DNA of 20,229 nt, taken from IMG/VR virus record IMGVR_UViG_3300021963_000825, positions 1-20,229 of that record. The stretch is one strand, 5' to 3'. Positions within the stretch are counted from its first letter, which is position 1; each line of letters begins with the position of its first letter. The position numbers and the translations under genes are program-made. The notes beneath the pieces were generated by a model. That model was not told the DNA's origin, made no database searches, and was given only the letters and a program-made list of their open reading frames with translations. Below are positions 1 to 8,804 of this stretch, piece by piece. Source of the DNA: a virus.

Positions 1-31
1 GTTTATGCGCTGTTAAACCGTATTCTAATAC

Positions 32-2167
32 TTACCTTGCACGCGTGGGAGCCTCATTGGTTACTTTGGGGTACATGAGCGCACTATACTCGCGGGCACT
101 GTTTACGAGGTCGGCCATGCTTATGGGTGGCTCGCCGTTTTTAGCTCGATCTGAGTTAATCTTAGCCAATGTCTCTACAGTTTTAGCTCCAGATTTATCT
201 GTTGAAAGTTCCTGCAATACCATCATTCCGGACTTAAGACGCTCAGCTTGCGTGTTCCCTGTTCCCAACATCATGGCTGTACGAGCTTCGCCTGTTGGCA
301 TAAGCGCTCTTGCGTCTGCTCTGGCTTCTGACGATGCGGCCCGTGCATTTAGCCCGCGCTCTTTAATCATCATTCTGCTGGTTTCTTCCGCATTGTTAGT
401 CATGTTGTTGAAAAGACTAGCAGCAACGTCGGCTTCTTTACCCGTGATCTGCGAAATAAGCCCTGTGAAGCGATCAGCGGAGTCCGCCAAACGCTCGTTA
501 GCCCGGTCTGTGTACATTTGCGTGTCTTTAAAGTCACCTTTGGCTTCTGCACGACGAGCATTTTCAATGTCCGCCATAGCTTTGGTGCGTTCTTTGGCAG
601 CTTTCTTGAACTCTTTAAGCGCATCACCGTAGTCGCCCATGCCAACCATAGCGCCTTTGGCAATGTTTGTAGCCGCGTTTGGAGACTCTCCGGCAGCCAT
701 AGCCAAGAAGCCTTTCATCAAGGACATGAGGCCCGACTTCTCTTTGTCTGTAGTATCTTGCAGTTCTTCTTTTTGCAACATCTTCTCGTAGTTTGCAAAA
801 GCTGGCCCTTGCGCTTTGTTAAATGCTTCAAGTTGTGCAAGACGTTCATCTCTTTGGTTAAGGATGTCTTGACGTGCTTGAGCTTGTTTTCCTTCTAAGC
901 TGAGTATTTGCCCCTTCGAGTCGTATAGCTCGCTGGCTTTTGATTTTGCACTCGCAGTCGTAGGCGCGGCTGCTGCTGTGGGCATGTAACTTGTGTCAAG
1001 TCTGGCAGTACCCGGAAGAAGGTCTGCAACGCCCCCAGTATTTGGTGCGGCATTGGGAGCGGGGGCAGGTGCGACTTCAGGCGCTGCGGCAGGTGCTGCG
1101 ACTTCTGCGGCAGGCGGTTTAGCTTGCTGTGGCTGCGCCCTGTCTGACGGGCCTTCCAGTGTGTAACCGGATTTAATATTGTCTTTTAAAAACTTCTCGT
1201 ATTTACTAGACACGGGCGCTTTGCCGGGCACTACATAGTCCAACATGTTTGCACCAAAAGACCCAATATCAAACCCAAGTTCGGCTATACCACGCGAGAG
1301 TCCTTCACCGGCTCTACTAAACTCACCTTGCCCAACGTCTCGAAGGGTTCCCATCAAAGAGGTGTCAATGTTATCGGGGCCTTTTATTTTGTAGTCGCCC
1401 ATACTACCAATAGCTTCAAGACCTAGTCCTATTGGGCCAGCTTTCTTTAACACTTTAGCCGCGCCGCTACCAGCTTTTTCACTGATTTTGCGCAGTAGTC
1501 TTGGGTCTTCTGGTGTAGCCGTAGCTTTAACAGAAGATGTCGGTGTAGTCGAAGCGGCTGGCGCTGCTGCTTTTTGTGGGCCGGAAGTTTTGTCGGCAAA
1601 CTCCGTGAGTATTCTTTGTCTTTCTTTTGGACTTGCGTTTGCAAACTCAGAGGTCTTGCCTTCTTTTTTCAAGAACTCTTTAAAGCGTTCTTCGTTGTAT
1701 ACACCCGCCGCGTAGCCCGGCACACCACCGCCAGACATACGAACCACAGGTTCACTACGCTGGGCAAAGTCATACATGCCTCCCTGCGCCATGCCGTTTT
1801 GTCTGGGGACATCATCACCATCGCCGTAGCCAGCAATACCGCCATCAGCCATGCGCTCAATATTCCGAGCAGGTAAACGCCCAATACCGTAATCTTCTGG
1901 CAAACCACCTGCCGCCATACCAGTCACATTACCCATAGCATCAACAGCAGGGGCTTCAGACATACCAGCAATAGCGGCATCTGCCACCTTGGGTTGTGGC
2001 ATAGCCATTCGAGCTTGCGCGGCTGTACGCAACTGCTTGCGCTGATTGCTCTCAGCAACAGCCAGAGACAGAACATAGGGATTACCTTTGTTCATCATGG
2101 CGTATTGTTGCAACATGCGGTCAGGTAAACCGCGCAGGGTTGTCGTGATTTGGTTTACATCAAACAT
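32..2167 (-). CDS. large internal virion protein candidate with MxxGG repeats
   Basis: A 711-residue protein starting MFDVNQITTTLRGLPDRMLQ. It begins four bases after the previous stop and ends in TAA at 34-32. Four motifs of the form M-(A/S)-x-G-G lie at residues 84, 106, 126 and 144 (MAAGGLP, MADGGIAGY, MAQGGMY, MSGGGVPGY). Pro/Ala/Thr-rich linkers at about 200-225 and 345-420 separate a central domain that includes GPIGLGLEAIGSMGDYKIKG and LGFDIGSFGANMLDYVVPGK. From 420 on the protein is mostly charged helix (LEGKQAQARQDILNQRDERL, FKKAAKERTKAMADIENARR). The build suits an ejected core protein that refolds on delivery. No lytic transglycosylase motif is seen. The role is inferred from context. 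Confidence 0.62.
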   Translation of the reverse strand: MFDVNQITTTLRGLPDRMLQQYAMMNKGNPYVLSLAVAESNQRKQLRTAAQARMAMPQPKVADAAIAGMSEAPAVDAMGNVTGMAAGGLPEDYGIGRLPARNIERMADGGIAGYGDGDDVPRQNGMAQGGMYDFAQRSEPVVRMSGGGVPGYAAGVYNEERFKEFLKKEGKTSEFANASPKERQRILTEFADKTSGPQKAAAPAASTTPTSSVKATATPEDPRLLRKISEKAGSGAAKVLKKAGPIGLGLEAIGSMGDYKIKGPDNIDTSLMGTLRDVGQGEFSRAGEGLSRGIAELGFDIGSFGANMLDYVVPGKAPVSSKYEKFLKDNIKSGYTLEGPSDRAQPQQAKPPAAEVAAPAAAPEVAPAPAPNAAPNTGGVADLLPGTARLDTSYMPTAAAAPTTASAKSKASELYDSKGQILSLEGKQAQARQDILNQRDERLAQLEAFNKAQGPAFANYEKMLQKEELQDTTDKEKSGLMSLMKGFLAMAAGESPNAATNIAKGAMVGMGDYGDALKEFKKAAKERTKAMADIENARRAEAKGDFKDTQMYTDRANERLADSADRFTGLISQITGKEADVAASLFNNMTNNAEETSRMMIKERGLNARAASSEARADARALMPTGEARTAMMLGTGNTQAERLKSGMMVLQELSTDKSGAKTVETLAKINSDRAKNGEPPISMADLVNSAREYSALMYPKVTNEAPTRAR

Positions 2168-2171
2168 ATTC

Positions 2172-3260
2172 TTAGCCCATGTTATAGACAGCTAACTCAG
2201 CCAGACCAGCAGGGCGGCTTTCCAAGTCTTGGGTAGCTCCACCCTTGGCACCAAACAATTTAGCGCCAGTCAATGCTGCACCGCCAAGACCTGCGATCTG
2301 AGACACTGCTGAAGGGGGTTGTGCGTACATTGCAGAAGACTGTTGAGTCAATGGTAAACCTCGGATCATGTCGGACATGAATCCCAACTGTTTGTACGGG
2401 TAGTTCTGGTAGTTCAAGAAGTCTTGATACTCGGTGTTCAGTTGATTCTGCATCTGCTGTTGTTGCTGAGCGCCAAACTGATTCTGAATATTTAACAACC
2501 CAACGTTTTGTCCGTACTGCGTGTTACCAATGTCAGCCAAAGACTTAGCGCCTGTCATGGCTGTCTGTAGACCTTGAAGTCCTAACCCGGCACCGAACTG
2601 TTGCTGTTGTGCGTTGAGTTGTTGACCTGCCAAGTTCTGCGCTTGAGATTGGTTGAACTGGCCCATGGCCTGTGTGTACGCGTCTTGCAAACCCTTGGCT
2701 TGGATGTCACCCTTTTGACGCATTAAAGAAGCGTTGAGTTGGTTATTGGCAAGAAGATTGCCGCTACCACCAAAAGCACCGGAACGCGCAGCTTGGGCAT
2801 TTTGCATTTGGCGGGCAATTTCCCCCTGCCGCTGTGCGTCTGATTGCTGTCTTGCAACAACCGTGTCCATGTACGGAGACATGTATTGGCCAACTGCGCC
2901 TGTACCGGGTTGAAACTTACCGGCTGCATCGTAGCCGGGCAGCGTGTTTGTTCCCGTGAACTGCTGTGTCTGATATGGATTGAACGTGTACTGCGTATTG
3001 AGTGCACCCAAGCCTGCCAAACCCGCCATAGCGGTGGCATCACCCAACTGGGGGGCAGTCTGCATCAATCCGGCATTTTCAAAGGACTGTTGTTGCAGTG
3101 GGGTGAACTGCGCTTGACGGTCCCGCATGTACTGCATGTAAGGGGTTTCGTCGACGTCCGTCAGCAACTCAGCTTTGCCTAGCAAGTTTTCTGCAAAAGG
3201 CGCTATTACAGGCGCAAAGCCTGTTTGGTACTCTTGTATTTGTGTTGGTGTTGTAGCCAT
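2172..3260 (-). CDS. Gln-rich internal virion protein candidate
   Basis: A 362-residue protein with AAGGAA before its ATG. An N-terminal part (YQTGFAPVIAPFAENLLGKA, PYMQYMRDRQAQFTPLQQQS) leads to VGQYMSPYMDTVVARQQSDA. A long Gln/Ala/Asn-rich helical middle follows at about 135-300 (ARQMQNAQAARSGAFGGSGN, AGQQLNAQQQQFGAGLGLQG, QFGAQQQQQMQNQLNTEYQD). A Gly/Ala hydrophobic segment sits near the end (IAGLGGAALTGAKLFGAKGG). The YMSPYMDTVV block recurs, as I recall, in proteins of other environmental podophages next to the large ejection protein. An internal core or ejection role is inferred. It stands between two other large candidates of that kind. Confidence 0.65.
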   Translation of the reverse strand: MATTPTQIQEYQTGFAPVIAPFAENLLGKAELLTDVDETPYMQYMRDRQAQFTPLQQQSFENAGLMQTAPQLGDATAMAGLAGLGALNTQYTFNPYQTQQFTGTNTLPGYDAAGKFQPGTGAVGQYMSPYMDTVVARQQSDAQRQGEIARQMQNAQAARSGAFGGSGNLLANNQLNASLMRQKGDIQAKGLQDAYTQAMGQFNQSQAQNLAGQQLNAQQQQFGAGLGLQGLQTAMTGAKSLADIGNTQYGQNVGLLNIQNQFGAQQQQQMQNQLNTEYQDFLNYQNYPYKQLGFMSDMIRGLPLTQQSSAMYAQPPSAVSQIAGLGGAALTGAKLFGAKGGATQDLESRPAGLAELAVYNMG

Positions 3261-3270
3261 GATCTATTCC

Positions 3271-6060
3271 TTACGCGGGAAGATATTTGTCAGCGCGGCT
3301 GTTAGCCGCTACTTTGTTTTTGCCTGTGGTCTTGCCGCGTGCTTTTTGCACACGATCCATCATGGCGTAAAGTTTCTTAGCGCCTGCATCTGTAGAGCCG
3401 TTACCTAGTTCAGACACAATACGCGCAGGGATCACAAACTCACCATCGGCAAGGCGTGCGGGTTGTTGCTTCTGACCAATCGTTGCAGGGATGCTGTCAG
3501 ACACGCCATCACCGGGGCCTTTGAGCAAACGGCCACCATCAGAGTAAGAACCGAGCGAGCCAAGACCACCACCAATAGCGTAACCGGTAGCCCCACCCAT
3601 TGACATGTTCTTAGAACCGTAATTTAGTTTGCCACGAGAATAGTAACCGCCTACAGCATCAACACCATTAACAGAATCAGGACTTATGGTGCTATCAGGA
3701 ATACTGTTGTCAGGCGGCGCAGGATTAAATCCAGAAATACTATTTGCGTTATTTCCCCCAGATGGGCCTGACGGCCCGTCTCCGCCACTTTCTCGAGCAG
3801 CATTAGCCAAAGCTGCCGCAGTTGTGTAGCCTTCATAGTCGCCAGCAAACGGACGGCCTTCGGCTTTACCGTATCTGAGCCAGTGCTCGTATGCAGATGT
3901 AAAGTTAGACTTGCCTGACTTCATCTCAGCCGCAACATCAGGATTGGCCGCAAGGTACTCAGCTTCGTTAAAGTAAGTCTGCGGCTGGCCGGGGACTCCT
4001 ATAACTTTCTTTGTAGTGGCTGTTGTAGCTACGGGCTTTGTCATCTTTCTACCCAGCACAGCTTCGTCATACCGCGCCATAACGGGTCTATCTCTTGTCT
4101 CGGCTTTACGCTGCGTTAAATTCTTACCTTTACCCATTAAGAAGTTGTACGCATCCAACGAGTCGTCGGTCATCTTGTTGTACGCGGCATTATGTTCAGC
4201 CGGAGTTTTAGGCACTGGGGCGGTGTAGCCCAAGCTTCCGCCACCGGCTGTGTATGCGCTCTTGACCCCCTCCATGCCCGTAAAGCCGCCGTATGGACGA
4301 CCGGGAACGTTAGGCACAACTGTGCGTGTTCCGTCAGGATTTGTAATGATGTCGCCGGGGGTGGCGATAGAAACAGTATTGCCTTTGTAGTCCACGCCCG
4401 TAGCAGGGCCGGAGCCGTAGTTACCATACGCACCATTATCGTAAACAGTAGCGCCGGGCATCTGTGTGGCTCCGGGAACAACGGATGTAGGGGGTACGAC
4501 GGTTGTGATTGGGGGTTTGACAACAGGTGGTGTAACTGTTTTAGGCGTAAACAAACTGCCAAAGTCTTTACCTGTCGCGGCCTTAACATCACCCACGCTT
4601 ACGTTGGTACGCTGTAATTCTGCAAGAGCCGCATTCTGAGCATCGGCTACAGACATTTTTCCTGTATTGATTAAGTTCTGTAACCCGCTTGTGACGTAGT
4701 TAATGTTGCCGTACAAACCTTCCAAGCCAGCTTGATCGCCCGGTAAAGCACCGGCGGTGTAGCCAATCTGGTTGTAAAGCTCAACAGGTTTGCCAGTACC
4801 TGCGTCAATTATCCCGCCAGTAAAACCTGCGTCACTCATAGCCGGTTGTGTTAAAGCGTACTGAGCGCCTTGGGACAGCCCTGCATTTTGCATGGCAGTA
4901 GCCAACGCTTGATCCTGTAAGCCAACTGCACTAGTAGCTGTTCGAAACTCAGAAGCGTCTGTAGTTGGTGCAATAAGGGTGTTTACAAAACGTTTTTCGT
5001 AGTCGGCTTGTTGGTTTTGTGTGCCAGTAGCGCGAGCAATGTCAGCGGCAGACACACCATATTTTTGCATATCAGCGGCAATTTGCGCGTCCGAAAGGTT
5101 TGGAGTCTGGAAGTATTTAAAGATGTCGGCGTCGCTTACACCACCGCCAGCCAAAGCCACAATGCCGCCCGAAGCCATAGGAGTTGTTTGTTGCTGTGGC
5201 TGTGGCGGTTGGTTTAAAGACCCCACCCCAAGTTGATACGGATTTTGGTTTTGGTTTTGGTTTTGGTTTTGGTTTTGTTGGTAGAAAAGTTCGCGCTGGC
5301 CTTGAAGTGTTTTGTTTCCAAACTCACTAGCTTTGACGGGCGTCATGGCCCGCATGCCGTACAGAGGGTCAGGCTTGCCTGTGTCTGGGTTAATGTTGTA
5401 GGCAAACTGCCGGATGTTGCCCGTATCTTTCGGGTCTGGTAACTTTGTGGTTGTAGGAACCATCATGCCTGCTGCAATTGGTGCAGCGGCCATACCAATA
5501 TTGGTAAGGTTGTTTTTAGCAAAAGCCCCCATAGCTGCTGGGGTTGCCGTAGCTGAATTAAATCCAGCAGTCAATGTTTCCATAGGCGTTGCTGCGGCTA
5601 ACTTTGAAGCAACTGCCTGCTGCGCCGCTTCTTCGCTTAAGCCAGCACCAACGGACTGTGACAACGCCCCTGTACCGGTTTTCATTAAGCTCTCGCCTAA
5701 ACCCGCTCCACCATAAGCACCCAATCCGGCCATGAGGCCGCGAGACAAACTGCCAGTAGCCAAAGCCGTAATGCCCCCCGTAGCCAAGCCTGCCATACCA
5801 GCAGACATAAAACCGCCACCAATAGCCGCACCAGCAGGGCCAAGAAACGCGCCAAGGGCAATAGGGGCAACCGCCTTAAACAAGTCAGACAAGAGCCCAG
5901 CTTCGGGTAAACCCGTAGTAGGATTGATGGTCAACGTTGTGCCGTTAGCTTGGGCAAACTTTTGTAAGTTCCGGACTTCGTCCGGTGTCATGTGTACGAG
6001 TAAAGAATCGTCACCGCGACCATTGGCGGCTACCTGTTCGGCAAACTTGTGTAGGCTCAT
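3271..6060 (-). CDS. large internal virion / ejection-type protein
   Basis: A 929-residue protein with GAGAGG before its ATG. The order is: a short N-terminal domain (FAEQVAANGRGDDSLLVHMT, then LTINPTTGLPEAGLL); a Gly/Ala-rich hydrophobic region at 62-125; a QN repeat at 260-273; MASGGIVALAGGGVSDADIF near 295-315; and a Pro/Thr-rich linker around 505-540. After this come a YLAANPDVA domain (696-738, ending YGKAEGRPF) and a C-terminal block at about 838-909 with GPGDGVSDSIPATIG, LADGEFVIPARIVSELGNGS and KLYAMMDRVQKARG. Size, hydrophobic Gly region and position after the nozzle suggest a protein ejected with the DNA. A tape-measure role is unlikely without other long-tail genes. Confidence 0.65.
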   Translation of the reverse strand: MSLHKFAEQVAANGRGDDSLLVHMTPDEVRNLQKFAQANGTTLTINPTTGLPEAGLLSDLFKAVAPIALGAFLGPAGAAIGGGFMSAGMAGLATGGITALATGSLSRGLMAGLGAYGGAGLGESLMKTGTGALSQSVGAGLSEEAAQQAVASKLAAATPMETLTAGFNSATATPAAMGAFAKNNLTNIGMAAAPIAAGMMVPTTTKLPDPKDTGNIRQFAYNINPDTGKPDPLYGMRAMTPVKASEFGNKTLQGQRELFYQQNQNQNQNQNQNPYQLGVGSLNQPPQPQQQTTPMASGGIVALAGGGVSDADIFKYFQTPNLSDAQIAADMQKYGVSAADIARATGTQNQQADYEKRFVNTLIAPTTDASEFRTATSAVGLQDQALATAMQNAGLSQGAQYALTQPAMSDAGFTGGIIDAGTGKPVELYNQIGYTAGALPGDQAGLEGLYGNINYVTSGLQNLINTGKMSVADAQNAALAELQRTNVSVGDVKAATGKDFGSLFTPKTVTPPVVKPPITTVVPPTSVVPGATQMPGATVYDNGAYGNYGSGPATGVDYKGNTVSIATPGDIITNPDGTRTVVPNVPGRPYGGFTGMEGVKSAYTAGGGSLGYTAPVPKTPAEHNAAYNKMTDDSLDAYNFLMGKGKNLTQRKAETRDRPVMARYDEAVLGRKMTKPVATTATTKKVIGVPGQPQTYFNEAEYLAANPDVAAEMKSGKSNFTSAYEHWLRYGKAEGRPFAGDYEGYTTAAALANAARESGGDGPSGPSGGNNANSISGFNPAPPDNSIPDSTISPDSVNGVDAVGGYYSRGKLNYGSKNMSMGGATGYAIGGGLGSLGSYSDGGRLLKGPGDGVSDSIPATIGQKQQPARLADGEFVIPARIVSELGNGSTDAGAKKLYAMMDRVQKARGKTTGKNKVAANSRADKYLPA
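5243..5277 (-). repeat. hexanucleotide tandem repeat coding Gln-Asn
   Basis: The plus strand carries five exact ttttgg units (5243-5272) plus ttttg. This gives a (Gln-Asn) run at residues 260-273 of the 929-residue protein. The six-base unit keeps the frame whatever the copy number, so copy-number change would alter linker length only. Confidence 0.85.
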
Positions 6061-6094
6061 TTTTGCCTCTCAAAATGGGGGTTGTTTGATAATA

Positions 6095-6742
6095 TCATGT
6101 TGACAGCGCAGACACAAATGAAAGTGTGGCTACGACGGAGGCGGTTGATGGTTTAGTTGGCGTGCCCGAAGCTGCGTAAGTCTGTATGGTTACATCCACA
6201 TTTGTAGTTGACCAGTAGATTTGGACGTAGTCGCCTGCGTTCATGTTTAGAAAGTAGTTCCAGCCCTTGATGTCGTGGAACGGATCGCCGGGGTTTTTAC
6301 GAGCAGGCAAACCGACTTTACCTGTGGAGCCTGTGATGTCCGTGCCGTTTTGTTTGAGCCAGATAAAAATATCGTATGGAGCATTACCAGCGTTTTGCAC
6401 CTGCACACTAAACTGCAAGTTGTAAATACCAGCGTATTCCACCGTAATTTTTGAGCCTGTTTGTAGCGACACCGAGTTAGAAAAATCCGTTGTATCTAAC
6501 GCCATCAACGTAGCTGTATTGGCTGTTGTTGTTTGACTGGTAAAGTCTGAAAAAGCTCCGTACGGAAACGCCAAATACCTGCCACCAGCATTGCCTGTAA
6601 GTTCTGTAAGCGCATTCTGTAGTTGGTTAAAGTACAGACGCAGGATGTTTGTAAATTGATCTTGGTATCTACGCTCGTACTGATCCGTACCCAAGGGTAA
6701 GTTGGGAGGTGCAGGGGTAATGATCCTGTTCTTGGATGTCAT
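6095..6742 (-). CDS. jelly-roll fibre-like virion protein
   Basis: A 215-residue protein. Residues 1-50 are a helical attachment part: NRIITPAPPNLPLGTDQYER, then YQDQFTNILRLYFNQLQNAL. Residues 55-212 form a beta jelly roll of the C1q/TNF-like style common in phage surface proteins: YLAFPYGAFSDFTSQTTTAN, KITVEYAGIYNLQFSVQVQN, IFIWLKQNGTDITGSTG, WNYFLNMNAGDYVQIYWSTT, ASVVATLSFVSAL. Such domains usually trimerise and bind surfaces. The start overlaps the nozzle gene stop (TAATG). The helical start might attach to the tail or head. A head fibre, tail spike or short fibre is possible. Confidence 0.7.
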   Translation of the reverse strand: MTSKNRIITPAPPNLPLGTDQYERRYQDQFTNILRLYFNQLQNALTELTGNAGGRYLAFPYGAFSDFTSQTTTANTATLMALDTTDFSNSVSLQTGSKITVEYAGIYNLQFSVQVQNAGNAPYDIFIWLKQNGTDITGSTGKVGLPARKNPGDPFHDIKGWNYFLNMNAGDYVQIYWSTTNVDVTIQTYAASGTPTKPSTASVVATLSFVSALST

Positions 6743-8802
6743 TAGCGTCTGCCGTCAGGACGAATATCTATACGCGGAGCGCCCAACTGCCAGACCGTGT
6801 TGATCTGGTTAGAGCTAATCTTGAAGATCATCTGGCGACCGCGCATGCGGGTAAAGATCATGCCGGTAAACTGCTCAGTAATCACGTACGTACTGCTCTT
6901 AGCCACGGGTTGTGACGCTGTACTTGTAACCCCAGACCCAGAATTAGCCAAGCCGTACAACGTCATGTCCACAGAAGGCACGGCTCCCGTAGGAGAGTTT
7001 TCAGCGTTTTCAAAAGTCAGATCAGGAAGGACGCGCCACACAAAACCAAAATTATGTCCGTCGCCAATATCAAACTCTGAGGAAGAAATGTAGGCATCAA
7101 TAGCTGTAGTTGTTCCTGTTTCATTGTTGTTTAACCCATTCTCGTGATACACCAAATTACTGCTGTACGTAGCTGCCAAGGGGTAGTCAAGCAAGCCTGA
7201 ATCCAACCACGCTGTTCGTGCCATCGTGCCGTAGTACCAGATTTTTTCTAGGTAGTTGTAAATGACGTAACGGTCAATGGTGAAGGAATTGGCTGAGCAA
7301 TAGAACCACCAGACTTCGTTGAAGCCTTCGTTAGTACCGGCAAACACCTGCGCGGCTTGGGATTGGTTAAAGTCTTGAAATACGTAACGACGCAGGTCGC
7401 AGTTAAGCGTCTGCACACGGCCATCGTAGGAGTAAAACTTGTCTACGCCCATCCAGTACACGATACCGGAAGCAATCACGGCAGCATTGGGGCCTTGGAT
7501 TGAAATGTTGTCACCAAGCAGTTGCGGTGCCCAGACGTATGGGGGGCCAAGGTATTGCAACGAATAAACGCTGGAGTCGGTAAACACCAACACCTCTTGA
7601 CGAGTCTGAACTGTGGCCACAATTTCTGAGCCGTGAGACACCCGCACAAAACCTGCTTGGTTGGTGGGGTCAGGCGTCCAGTTGTAAATATCATCTTGCG
7701 CTGACCAGCGAATCAACATGGGGTCAAGCACGGCACTGCCGTAGTCGTTACAGCCAAACACAATGACAAACCTAGAAGTGTCTGACACAACTATGCTGTT
7801 CTGGACAGTCGGCACGTCAACAATTGTAGACACTGTGCCCGTACCGGTAGAGGTTGTATTAACCGCATTACCCGCGCCATCTAGTAACTTAAACGTTAAC
7901 CCGTTCACCTCAAACACATAGTACGTAGTACCCGCAGTAATACCCGTTGGCAACGAACCGCCAGAGAATTGCAGCGCCGCGCCTTCTGTATAAAGTATGG
8001 TGGAAGTCACCACAGTCGGCGAAGCGTTGGTAAACGACACTGTGCCGCCAAGAGAGTTGAGCAATACGCCGCGAGTTGTTAACCCGCCCGTTGCATCCCA
8101 ATAGTACAAACCACCACCGCGTGGGCCAAAGACCAAGTCTTCGCCGTAGTTAATCTGGCTCCAAAGCTGAAGGCTAGTAACCGAAGTAGTGCCTACGCCC
8201 CAAGCACCAGCGCCCCAAGCACCAGCGCCCCAACCAGTTAAAGGTACAGCATACGCAGGGCCAGCGTTAAGTTGATACGCCGCAGAAACTGCTGAACCAC
8301 CCGTTGCCCCTGCCGCAACTACAGACGATGTTGTGATTGTGTAAGCGTTGGCATTGACAAGCGTGATCTGAAACTCAGCATTTAAGACAGATGCGTACGT
8401 GCCCGTAACACCACTGAAAGTAACAAAAGAGCCGTTGGTTGCGCCGTGTGATGTAGCCGTCACCGTGACTGTGGTCGTGCCGTTACCCGTAAAAGGGTCT
8501 GTGCCAAGCGTAGTGGTTACGCGGATAGGCGTAATGTCGTAGTACGCGCCGCCGTTTTGAATGTAGAACTTTGTATTTGTTCCAACGCCCACTAGGTTGA
8601 GATTGCCCAGCGTTGTCCAGTTCCAAAGTGATCGGCAAGTACCGTTAAACGTGTTTGAAGAAATGCGTTGCCAGCCGCCAACAATCTCAGGGTTACCTTG
8701 ACGGAAGCGAATTTTGTCACACTCGTACCAACCGCCTTCCGTGGTGTAGCGGGTGTTTTCTTTATTCACCCCCGGCTTAAACAGAATCTTTTGTAATGGC
8801 AT
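6742..8802 (-). CDS. tail nozzle-like protein (T7 gp12 / P22 gp10 type)
   Basis: A 686-residue beta-rich protein starting MPLQKILFKPGVNKENTRYT and GWYECDKIRFRQGNPEIVGG. That start and later blocks (FGPRGGGLYYWDATGG, WSAQDDIYNWTPDPTNQAGF, VRVSHGSEIVATVQTRQEVL, GVDKFYSYDGRVQTL) fit the propeller-like nozzle that closes podophage tails. Two insert domains lie at about 100-178 and 254-329, the first with SHGATNGSFVTFSGV. A WG repeat sits at 190-202. ATG 8802 is chosen because it follows the lysozyme stop by two bases. An ATG at 8823 would overlap the lysozyme. It ends in TAATG with the next gene. Unusually, it lies beyond the lysis genes, far from the adaptors it should contact. Confidence 0.72.
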   Translation of the reverse strand: MPLQKILFKPGVNKENTRYTTEGGWYECDKIRFRQGNPEIVGGWQRISSNTFNGTCRSLWNWTTLGNLNLVGVGTNTKFYIQNGGAYYDITPIRVTTTLGTDPFTGNGTTTVTVTATSHGATNGSFVTFSGVTGTYASVLNAEFQITLVNANAYTITTSSVVAAGATGGSAVSAAYQLNAGPAYAVPLTGWGAGAWGAGAWGVGTTSVTSLQLWSQINYGEDLVFGPRGGGLYYWDATGGLTTRGVLLNSLGGTVSFTNASPTVVTSTILYTEGAALQFSGGSLPTGITAGTTYYVFEVNGLTFKLLDGAGNAVNTTSTGTGTVSTIVDVPTVQNSIVVSDTSRFVIVFGCNDYGSAVLDPMLIRWSAQDDIYNWTPDPTNQAGFVRVSHGSEIVATVQTRQEVLVFTDSSVYSLQYLGPPYVWAPQLLGDNISIQGPNAAVIASGIVYWMGVDKFYSYDGRVQTLNCDLRRYVFQDFNQSQAAQVFAGTNEGFNEVWWFYCSANSFTIDRYVIYNYLEKIWYYGTMARTAWLDSGLLDYPLAATYSSNLVYHENGLNNNETGTTTAIDAYISSSEFDIGDGHNFGFVWRVLPDLTFENAENSPTGAVPSVDMTLYGLANSGSGVTSTASQPVAKSSTYVITEQFTGMIFTRMRGRQMIFKISSNQINTVWQLGAPRIDIRPDGRR
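8197..8237 (-). repeat. 15-base in-frame tandem repeat coding WGAGA units
   Basis: Plus strand gccccaagcaccagc occurs twice exactly (8197-8211, 8212-8226), followed by a partial third unit gccccaaccag. It encodes GWGAGAWGAGAWG in the nozzle-like protein. The exact copies imply recent duplication or slippage. Confidence 0.75.
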
Positions 8803-8804
8803 TT

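Noticed and set aside
1-31. Start of another gene at the left edge
   Set aside because: No ATG, GTG or TTG with a ribosome site is visible on the minus strand in these 31 bases, and no terminator either; nothing can be supported.
45-632. Long plus-strand open frame opposite the 711-residue gene
   Set aside because: Low-complexity Ser/Leu/Ala translation, no ribosome site, and fully antisense to a gene with a clear start, stop and neighbours.
3271-6060. Tape measure protein of a long-tailed phage
   Set aside because: No tail tube, sheath, baseplate or frameshifted chaperone pair is present, while adaptors and a nozzle-like gene indicate a short tail.
5732-6103. Plus-strand open frame rich in Pro/Ala/Lys opposite the 929-residue gene
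   Set aside because: It arises from Gly/Ala codons on the other strand; no ribosome site or recognisable motif.
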